DNA of 5,437 bases from Xanthobacteraceae bacterium (GTDB taxonomy: Bacteria; Pseudomonadota; Alphaproteobacteria; Rhizobiales; Xanthobacteraceae): contig JASHXX010000062.1 of the NCBI GenBank assembly GCA_030043335.1, positions 1 through 5,437 of the forward strand. Reading direction: 5' to 3'. This document shows positions 1-4,417 of this stretch, piece after piece. Position 1 is the first letter of the stretch; every line of letters starts with the position of its first letter. The notes under the pieces are model-generated. The model did no database searches, had not been told where the DNA came from, and worked only from the letters and a program-made list of their open reading frames with translations. The translations under genes and the position numbers were made by a program.

Positions 1-333
1 GCGGTAGCAGTCGAACACCTTGAGCGCGAGGCCGCGCGCGGCGAGGTCGCGCGCGACATTGGCGAGCGCCGCAGCGGCGGCCTGGGTGAGCAGGCAGCGC
101 GGCGCCTCATAGCCGTCGATCGGTCGGCCGACGAAGTTGTGGGCGCCGGCATAGCGCATGTCGAGGATAAGCCCTGGCACGACCGTTGCGGCGTCGACGA
201 ATTGCGCGGGCCGCTGCTGCGCCAACGCGGCTTGCGACATGACCGTGGCGAGCATGCAGATCAGCGAATAGCGAGTGGCGAACGCGATTGACGAATGGGC
301 GAAGCTGCCTCGCGGCGGTGAGTTCTCCCCCAT
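1..333 (-). CDS. Secreted D-alanyl-D-alanine dipeptidase, VanX/DdpX family (M15D), 3' end cut by window edge
   Basis: Only the first 111 residues are visible; the gene runs off the left edge. After a signal peptide the protein reads LDMRYAGAHNFVGRPIDGYE (residues 58-77), then CLLTQAAAAALANVARDLAA (80-99) and GLALKVFDCYR (101-111). This is the conserved N-terminal half of VanX-like zinc dipeptidases. In the family the Arg of the Tyr-Arg-Pro motif helps bind the substrate; here it would be Arg111. The zinc ligands (SxHxxGxxxD and ExxH) lie outside the window, so catalytic competence cannot be judged. These enzymes split D-Ala-D-Ala, usually to recycle peptidoglycan peptides; only those in van clusters give vancomycin resistance, and no van partner is seen. 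ATG at 333 is chosen because a stop lies in frame at 369-367 and the only later ATG before the mature part (255) would leave no basic n-region. Residues 1-38 form a signal peptide: Arg21, hydrophobic core about 23-33, likely cleavage after ALA38. A periplasmic enzyme is inferred. Confidence 0.85.
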   Translation of the reverse strand, partial: MGENSPPRGSFAHSSIAFATRYSLICMLATVMSQAALAQQRPAQFVDAATVVPGLILDMRYAGAHNFVGRPIDGYEAPRCLLTQAAAAALANVARDLAARGLALKVFDCYR

Positions 334-358
334 TCGCTGCTCGCCCTTCGCCCGATCG
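253..358. repeat. Imperfect inverted and iterated TTCGCC/ATTCGCT element over the dipeptidase start
   Basis: GGGCGAAG at 297-304 is an exact inverted repeat of CTTCGCCC at 346-353. The pairing continues through a wobble pair and one mismatch to CGA (292-294) against TCG (356-358). Further ATTCGCT/CTCGCC-like units surround it: ATTCGCT at 332-338 on plus and at 269-263 on minus, and TTCGCCACTCGC on minus at 282-271. Iterated units of this kind resemble intergenic repeats I associate with Bradyrhizobium-type genomes; that link is inference. The element covers the space between dmeF and the dipeptidase gene and the first roughly 25 codons of the latter. It could act as a dmeF terminator or an mRNA structure at the dipeptidase start. 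Confidence 0.45.
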
Positions 359-366
359 GCGTTGTC

Positions 367-1308
367 TCAAAGCCGGCACTGATTGACTTCGATGGTGACG
401 TGCGACAGCCCGGCAAAGCCCGCGAGCCGCTCCTTGTAGACCGACGGCGCTTGCGGCGCGTCGGAGACGACCGAGGCAATCACCGCGGCGTGGCCGGGCC
501 CGAGCTGCCACAGATGCAGGTCGGCCACGCGGTCGCCGCCGATCTCGATGCGCTCGCGGATGTGCCGCGCCAGCACAGGATCGGGAACGGTGTCGAGGAG
601 CACGCTGCCGGCGGTGCGGATGATAGCGAGCGCCCAGGATATGATCACGACCATGCCGACGAGCCCCACCAGCGGATCCATGAAGGTCCAGCCGAATGCC
701 CACGCCGCGGACAAGCCGGCAATGGTCAGCACCGACACCAGCGCGTCGGCGACGACGTGCATGTAGGCGGCGCGGAAATTGGAGTCGTGACGGTGCGCGT
801 GATGGCCGTGATCATGGTGGTCGTGATTATGGTGGGCATGATCGCGACCGTGGTCGTCGCGCAGCAGCCATGCGCTCGCGAGATTGACGCATAGCCCCAA
901 CCCCGCGATCAGCACCGCTTCCCGATAATGGATGACGACGGGATTGATCAGCCGCAGCACCGACTCGTAGCCGATGCCGAGCGCAATGATGCCGAGAATG
1001 ATGGCGCTAGCGAACGCCGCGAGCTCGCCGAACTTTCCAGTGCCGAGGGAGAAGCGTGCGTCGTGGGCGTGCCGGCGCGCGAATAGGTAGGCGAGGCCGG
1101 CGATCGCCAAAGCGGCGACATGGGTCCCCATATGCCAGCCGTCGGCAATGAGCGCAATCGAGCCAAACAGCGTGCCGCCGACGATCTCGGCGACCATCAT
1201 CGCGGCGGTCAGCGCGACCACGCTCCAGGTGCGCCGCTCGTGCTCGTGATGATGCGCGCCGAGAAAGCTGTGCCCGTGAGTCCAGGGGGTGATTGAGCGC
1301 GAATGCAT
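367..1308 (-). CDS. dmeF: DmeF-type cation diffusion facilitator (Co/Ni/divalent metal efflux)
   Basis: A 313-aa inner-membrane exporter of the cation diffusion facilitator family, which moves divalent cations out of the cytoplasm in exchange for protons. DmeF members are known mainly for Co(II) and Ni(II) export. Six membrane segments are visible at about 28-50, 51-75, 93-115, 129-149, 180-205 and 210-233, followed by a cytoplasmic domain (243-313) with DLHLWQ at 263-268. The metal site in segment 2 reads ADGWHMGTH (Asp56, His59, His63), and segment 5 has HVVAD (His184, Asp188). Between segments 4 and 5 lies a loop with 12 His in 22 residues (153-174), the usual metal-sensing or metal-feeding loop. 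The opening MHSRSITPWTHGH and the HEHERRTW stretch just before segment 1 are characteristic of DmeF. A GTG 21 nt upstream (1329) is also open, but ATG 1308 is preferred because AAGG sits 7 nt before it and it fits the family N-terminus. No dmeR-like regulator is adjacent. Substrate choice is inferred from family likeness only. Confidence 0.9.
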   Translation of the reverse strand: MHSRSITPWTHGHSFLGAHHHEHERRTWSVVALTAAMMVAEIVGGTLFGSIALIADGWHMGTHVAALAIAGLAYLFARRHAHDARFSLGTGKFGELAAFASAIILGIIALGIGYESVLRLINPVVIHYREAVLIAGLGLCVNLASAWLLRDDHGRDHAHHNHDHHDHGHHAHRHDSNFRAAYMHVVADALVSVLTIAGLSAAWAFGWTFMDPLVGLVGMVVIISWALAIIRTAGSVLLDTVPDPVLARHIRERIEIGGDRVADLHLWQLGPGHAAVIASVVSDAPQAPSVYKERLAGFAGLSHVTIEVNQCRL

Positions 1309-1313
1309 GGTGT

Positions 1314-1319
1314 CGCCTT
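1314..1319 (-). promoter_or_regulatory. Ribosome binding site of dmeF
   Basis: AAGGCG on the minus strand, with the AAGG core 7 nt before ATG 1308. It decides in favour of this start over the GTG at 1329, which would place the Shine-Dalgarno sequence inside the coding region. Confidence 0.55.
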
Positions 1320-1365
1320 GCCGCCGCACTCTAGCGCGCCCTGCGCCCGCTTGTCGCGGACCTGT

Positions 1366-1377
1366 CGATCGCGATCG
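1366..1377. repeat. 12-bp perfect palindrome upstream of dmeF
   Basis: CGATCGCGATCG reads the same on both strands and lies about 58 nt before the dmeF start codon, where a regulator could bind. It does not match the G/C-tract operators known for RcnR/DmeR-type metal sensors. In a GC-rich genome such palindromes also arise by chance, so an operator role is only a possibility. Confidence 0.3.
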
Positions 1378-1555
1378 CTATGATCAATGGCTGGAAACCG
1401 GCTGAGCATTGGCGCCAGGGCGGCCCATCCTGCGGACCACGCCAAAACCGCATAGCGAATTGGGAGCTTGCGCCGGCGAGAGCCGCTGCACCGAGTGTCG
1501 GGCTTGCGGGCGCGCCCGCCACGCCAGCGCAAAAACGGCTGTGGCCGGCCGGCCG

Positions 1556-1574
1556 TTAACCCTCCAGTAACCAT
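1556..1574 (+). promoter_or_regulatory. Putative CtrA binding box upstream of flhA
   Basis: The sequence is TTAA (1556-1559), seven bases, then GTAA (1567-1570), continuing as TAACCAT (1568-1574). The alphaproteobacterial cell-cycle regulator CtrA binds TTAA-N7-TTAA, with TTAACCAT-like half-sites; this copy differs at one core base. The two half-sites TTAACC and GTAACC are 11 bp apart, one helical turn. In Caulobacter, CtrA switches on early flagellar genes, so the position about 165-180 nt before the flhA start is sensible. Binding is inferred. Confidence 0.45.
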
Positions 1575-1577
1575 ATA

Positions 1578-1596
1578 CCCGGCACATTTTGCCGGG
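1578..1596. repeat. Hairpin in the flhA upstream region
   Basis: CCCGGCA (1578-1584) and TGCCGGG (1590-1596) form a perfect 7-bp inverted repeat around a 5-nt spacer CATTT. It lies just downstream of the CtrA-like box. It may be a dyad operator or, if transcription starts before it, a leader hairpin. No poly-U follows, so it is not a classical attenuator terminator. Confidence 0.45.
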
Positions 1597-1736
1597 GAGG
1601 TCATAACCGTTTTCACGCAGCCTCGGGGGCGGCCTTGGACGCGAGTGCGGCTCCTCTCTATCGCGCCGGCGGCCCGCAAGCCGCCGCGCACAGCTTTGAA
1701 CCACGCGAGCGTAACCGACGGGGCCGATCAACCGGC

Positions 1737-3854
1737 ATGACCGACACAGTTTCCGTGCCGGGCGAAGAGGCGTCCTCGACGCTTTCGCGCCTCGCCGATC
1801 TCGGCACCATGCTCAAGCGCAGCGATATCGCGCTTGCCATCGGCATGATGACCATCCTGGTGGTCCTCATCGTGCCGTTGCCACCGCTGCTTCTCGATTT
1901 TTCGCTTGCGATCTCGATCATCTTCTCGGTGCTGATCCTGATGACCTCGCTGTTCATCGAGGCACCGCTCGAGTTCTCCGCGTTTCCGACCGTGCTTCTG
2001 ATCGCGACCATGCTGCGGCTCGCGCTCAACCTCGCCTCGACCCGGCTCATCCTCGCGCACGGCCACGAGGGGACCGCCGCCGCCGGCCACGTCATCGAGG
2101 CGTTCGGCCGCTTCGTCATGGGCGGCAATTTCGTCATCGGCATCATCGTGTTCACGATTCTGGTGATCGTCAATTTCGTGGTCATCACCAAGGGCTCGGG
2201 CCGCATCGCCGAAGTTGCCGCGCGCTTTCACCTCGACGGCATGCCCGGCAAGCAGATGGCGATCGACGCCGACCTCAATGCCGGACTGATCGACGAAAAA
2301 GAGGCGCGGCGCCGTCGCAAGAATTTGGAAGACGAATCCGGCTTCTTCGGCGCCATGGACGGCGCCTCGAAATTCGTGCGCGGCGACGCCATCGCCGGCC
2401 TGCTGGTGGTGCTGATCAACGTCATCGGCGGCATGGTGATCGGCATCATCCAGCAGAACATGACCTTCGCCGACGCCGCCCACGCCTACACGCTGCTCAC
2501 CGTCGGTGACGGGCTGGTCACCCAGGTCCCCGCGCTCATCGTCTCGACGGCGGCGGGCCTCCTCGTTTCCAAGGCCGGCGTCACCGGCGCCGCCGACAAG
2601 GCGCTGCTCAGCCAGCTCTCCGGCTATCCGAAGGCGCTCGGCATGTCGGCGGCCGTCATGCTGGTGATGGCGCTTCTGCCCGGCATCCCGATGATCCCAT
2701 TTGTCACCCTCGGCGGCGGCGCCGCGGCCTTCGCCTATCTGATCAACCGCCGCAACAAGGAGGCGGTCGCGGCCGAGACCGGCAAAGCCGACGCCGCCAA
2801 GGCGCCGGCCGCCGCCGAAGAGCCGATGTCGGCGACGCTCAAGATGGACGACCTCAAGATCGAGCTCGGTTACGCGCTGTTGCCGCTGGTCAATGCCGGC
2901 GACGGCTCCGACCGGCTTACCGAGCAGATCAAGGCGCTGCGCCGCTCGCTGGCGATCGAGATGGGTTTCGTCATGCCGGCGGTGCGCATCCTCGACAACG
3001 TCCAGCTCGACGCCAACAGCTACGTGATCAAGATCAAGGAGGTCGAATCCGGCTTCGGCAAGGTGTGGCACGGCCAGTACATGGTCATGGACCCGGCTGG
3101 CAAGCAGGTGACGTTGCCGGGCACGCACACCACCGAGCCGACCTTCGGCCTGCCCGCCACCTGGATCGAGGCCGCGCTCAAGGAAGAGGCCTCGGTCAAG
3201 GGCTATACGGTGGTCGACGCGGCGACAGTGCTCGCCACCCACCTCACCGAGCTCATCAAGGCCAACATGTCCGAGCTCCTCTCCTATGGCGAGGTGCAGA
3301 AGCTCATCAAGGAGCTGCCCAAGGAACAGGCCGACCTGATCAAGGATATGGTGCCGGCGCACATCACCATCTCCGGCATCCAGCGCGTGCTGCAGCTCCT
3401 GCTTGCCGAGCGGGTGTCGATCCGCGACCTTTCGACCATTCTCGAAGGCATCGCCGATGGGCTGGCGGCGACGCGCAATCCGGCGCTGCTGGCCGAGCAT
3501 GTCCGCGCCCGCCTGGCGCGCCACCTTTGCGCCCAGCACACCAGCCCTGCGGGCTACCTGCCGATCATCGCGCTGACCGCCAAATGGGAGCAGACCTTTG
3601 CCGAATCGATCGTCGGCCAGGGCGACGACCGCAGCCTGGCGATGCAACCGTCAAAGCTCACCGAATTCATCAACATGGTGCGGGAAAAATTTGAGCAGGC
3701 GGCCCGCGACGGCGAGGCGCCGGTCTTGGTCACCTCGCCCGGCATCCGCGCCTTCGTGCGCGGCATCGTCGAGCGGTTCCGGGCGCAGACAAGCGTGCTC
3801 GCGCAATCGGAGATCCATCCGCGGGCGCGATTGAAGACGGTGGCGAGTATTTGA
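1737..3854 (+). CDS. flhA: Flagellar type III export gate protein FlhA
   Basis: A 705-aa inner-membrane protein forming the nonameric export gate at the base of the flagellum. With FlhB, FliP, FliQ and FliR it passes rod, hook and filament subunits outward using proton motive force. The N-terminal half has about eight hydrophobic segments within roughly 32-152 and 218-337. Between them is the cytoplasmic FHIPEP signature loop, FHLDGMPGKQMAIDADLNAG (164-183), then GAMDGASKF (205-213) with Asp208 at the conserved acidic position. An Ala/Lys/Glu-rich linker (about 341-365) joins the C-terminal cytoplasmic ring domain, which docks chaperone-substrate complexes; landmarks are LPGTHTTEPTFGLPA (460-474) and SYGEVQKLIKEL (516-527). 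The protein ends LKTVASI, close to flagellar relatives rather than virulence SctV. Length and domains are normal and intact. ATG 1737 is preferred over an in-frame TTG at 1635, which would add 34 Arg/Ala-rich residues absent from the family, although the Shine-Dalgarno before 1737 is weak. Unlike many relatives, no fliR or flhB follows. Confidence 0.97.
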   Translation: MTDTVSVPGEEASSTLSRLADLGTMLKRSDIALAIGMMTILVVLIVPLPPLLLDFSLAISIIFSVLILMTSLFIEAPLEFSAFPTVLLIATMLRLALNLASTRLILAHGHEGTAAAGHVIEAFGRFVMGGNFVIGIIVFTILVIVNFVVITKGSGRIAEVAARFHLDGMPGKQMAIDADLNAGLIDEKEARRRRKNLEDESGFFGAMDGASKFVRGDAIAGLLVVLINVIGGMVIGIIQQNMTFADAAHAYTLLTVGDGLVTQVPALIVSTAAGLLVSKAGVTGAADKALLSQLSGYPKALGMSAAVMLVMALLPGIPMIPFVTLGGGAAAFAYLINRRNKEAVAAETGKADAAKAPAAAEEPMSATLKMDDLKIELGYALLPLVNAGDGSDRLTEQIKALRRSLAIEMGFVMPAVRILDNVQLDANSYVIKIKEVESGFGKVWHGQYMVMDPAGKQVTLPGTHTTEPTFGLPATWIEAALKEEASVKGYTVVDAATVLATHLTELIKANMSELLSYGEVQKLIKELPKEQADLIKDMVPAHITISGIQRVLQLLLAERVSIRDLSTILEGIADGLAATRNPALLAEHVRARLARHLCAQHTSPAGYLPIIALTAKWEQTFAESIVGQGDDRSLAMQPSKLTEFINMVREKFEQAARDGEAPVLVTSPGIRAFVRGIVERFRAQTSVLAQSEIHPRARLKTVASI

Positions 3855-3865
3855 AGTCTTTCGTC

Positions 3866-3888
3866 GTGCCCGCGCGCATCGCGGGCAC
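3866..3888. terminator. 9-bp-stem GC-rich palindrome after flhA (terminator or REP-like repeat)
   Basis: GTGCCCGCG (3866-3874) pairs perfectly with CGCGGGCAC (3880-3888) around the loop CGCAT, starting 12 nt after the flhA stop codon. The place suits a terminator, but no U-tract follows. Its arms resemble those of the palindrome at 4343-4361 in opposite orientation (GTCGTGCCCGCG here, GTCATGCCCGCG there on the minus strand), which points to a dispersed intergenic repeat that may double as an mRNA 3' end. Confidence 0.5.
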
Positions 3889-4066
3889 TGCGTTCGCGCG
3901 GACGGAGCGGCCGGGAGGCAAGGAACCACGCGGCCGTTCACCCGTTATCACGGGCGTTCAAGGCTTGGTGAGCGGCGGTTCCCACCAGAAAGCCAGTGCG
4001 TAAATCGTCTTTAGTGTGCGTTGAATCACATTTTTCACCGGGCGGCCGCGCTAAAGAGGCCAAAAC

Positions 4067-4072
4067 GGGGAG
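4067..4072 (+). promoter_or_regulatory. Ribosome binding site of the small membrane-protein gene
   Basis: GGGGAG lies 7 nt before ATG 4080. It favours this start over the in-frame ATG at 3996, which lacks a comparable site and would add 28 residues ahead of the MNHSMYSADR opening. Confidence 0.65.
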
Positions 4073-4079
4073 CACTACA

Positions 4080-4271
4080 ATGAACCATTCGATGTACAGC
4101 GCAGACCGGCGCACCCATTTGAAAGTGGTGGTCGTTGGTCTCCTGTGCGCGACTTTGGTCGCGGCAGTCGGCGTGTTCTCGCATATCGGCGATGTCGATC
4201 TCGGCACGGCGCCGCTCGTCAAAGCCGGCCCGTCGACGACGCTGAGCGGACACCTGCCGGCGATCCGCTGA
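4080..4271 (+). CDS. Conserved small single-pass membrane protein (63 aa), function unknown
   Basis: The protein opens with MNHSMYSADRRTHLK (residues 1-15), has one hydrophobic segment (about 16-33, VVVVGLLCATLVAAVGVF) and ends in a 30-residue polar tail with no recognised motif. The basic residues before the membrane segment (Arg10, Arg11, Lys15) suggest the N-terminus stays in the cytoplasm and the tail (IGDVDLGTAPLVKAG, 36-50) is periplasmic. Alternatively residues 1-30 could be an uncleaved signal sequence. I recognise the opening as that of small hypothetical proteins occurring in Bradyrhizobium and relatives, often in several copies; this is from memory, not a search. No function is known to me. 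A good ribosome binding site, an independent position and a hairpin after the stop codon suggest a self-standing transcript. Confidence 0.75.
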   Translation: MNHSMYSADRRTHLKVVVVGLLCATLVAAVGVFSHIGDVDLGTAPLVKAGPSTTLSGHLPAIR

Positions 4272-4282
4272 CGCCCGCATCC

Positions 4283-4303
4283 TGGCCGGGGTTGCCCCGG
4301 CCA
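4283..4303. terminator. 9-bp-stem hairpin between convergent genes
   Basis: TGGCCGGGG (4283-4291) and CCCCGGCCA (4295-4303) form a perfect stem with loop TTG, 12 nt after the stop codon of the small gene. Being symmetric it could end transcripts from either side, including the anti-sigma gene arriving on the minus strand. A pyrimidine-rich stretch (4310-4322, CTGCCTTTCATTC) follows on the plus strand, but there is no clean U-run. It could equally be a dispersed GC-rich repeat. Confidence 0.55.
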
Positions 4304-4342
4304 TCGGTGTCTGCCTTTCATTCAGGCTGCATGCACGCCGAC

Positions 4343-4361
4343 GCCCGCGATCAGCGCGGGC
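4343..4361. repeat. GC-rich palindrome related to the one after flhA, opposite orientation
   Basis: GCCCGCG (4343-4349) and CGCGGGC (4355-4361) pair perfectly around ATCAG. Read on the minus strand it is GTCATGCCCGCG followed by CTGATCGCGGGC, close to GTCGTGCCCGCG at 3863-3874. The two copies flank the 63-aa gene in inverted orientation. This looks like a short dispersed palindromic element; a second role in ending the anti-sigma transcript is possible. Confidence 0.5.
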
Positions 4362-4377
4362 ATGACAAATCCGACAG

Positions 4378-4406
4378 AATATTCGCTACCGTCCAAAATA
4401 TTCGCT
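4378..4406. repeat. Direct repeat AATATTCGCT, 19-bp period
   Basis: AATATTCGCT occurs at 4378-4387 and again at 4397-4406, just beyond the stop codon (4418) of the anti-sigma gene. The core ATTCGCT also appears near the dipeptidase start (332-338, and 269-263 on minus). Two copies only; function unknown. Confidence 0.5.
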
Positions 4407-4417
4407 TTCGCCGCCGC

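Larger units (their letters stand above)
1309..1736. other. Divergent intergenic region between dmeF and flhA
   Basis: About 430 nt with no convincing gene. Open frames here on both strands have low-complexity, Arg/Pro/Ala-rich translations and no family likeness. The left part, near dmeF, contains the 12-bp palindrome CGATCGCGATCG (1366-1377). The right part contains an inverted repeat AACGGC (1534-1539) / GCCGTT (1552-1557), a CtrA-like box, and a hairpin at 1578-1596. The region must hold the promoters of both genes, but I cannot place convincing -35/-10 hexamers. The stretch from about 1610 to 1736 could be an untranslated leader of flhA. Confidence 0.6.
3855..4079. other. Intergenic region after flhA
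   Basis: About 225 nt without a convincing gene. It begins with a strong palindrome (3866-3888) just after the flhA stop. A small inverted repeat CCCGT-TATC-ACGGG sits around 3940-3953. The AT-richer stretch around 4010-4035 is the likeliest promoter area for the small gene at 4080, but no clear sigma-70 hexamer pair with normal spacing is visible. Confidence 0.5.

Noticed and set aside
400..894. Plus-strand open frame opposite dmeF
   Set aside because: It is a shadow of dmeF; the Asp/His/Val-rich composition mirrors the histidine-loop and membrane codons on the other strand.
1371..1378. GCGATCGC, identical to the cyanobacterial HIP1 octamer
   Set aside because: Single occurrence in a non-cyanobacterial, GC-rich context; coincidental within the 12-bp palindrome.
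1571..1580. ATATACCC as a possible RcnR/DmeR-type operator
   Set aside because: The C-tract is only three bases and the second AT-rich flank is missing; the segment lies about 265 nt from the dmeF start.
1581..1592. GGCAC...TGC resembling a sigma-54 promoter upstream of flhA
   Set aside because: The GG and GC elements are 8 nt apart instead of the strict 10 nt, so sigma-54 use is unlikely. The resemblance comes from the hairpin arms.
1594..1600. GGGGAGG, a strong Shine-Dalgarno-like sequence upstream of flhA
   Set aside because: No ATG, GTG or TTG lies at a suitable distance downstream, so there is no upstream small gene to serve.
1209..1691. 160-codon minus-strand open frame between dmeF and flhA
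   Set aside because: It overlaps the 5' end of dmeF in another frame, its product is Arg/Pro-rich with no recognisable motif, and it lies over regulatory DNA.
1635..1736. In-frame 34-codon extension of flhA from TTG 1635
   Set aside because: The extra residues are Arg/Ala-rich, not found in FlhA relatives, and precede a typical FlhA start at ATG 1737.
1728..3647. Very long open frame (639 codons) on the minus strand opposite flhA
   Set aside because: The translation is rich in Asp, His, Gly and Arg with no domain likeness. It is the mirror of a GC-biased real gene; the plus strand carries an intact FlhA.
3950..3990. GGAACC on the minus strand as an EcfG (general stress) promoter -35
   Set aside because: No CGTT -10 element lies 16-17 nt downstream on that strand, and no gene follows in that direction before flhA's end.
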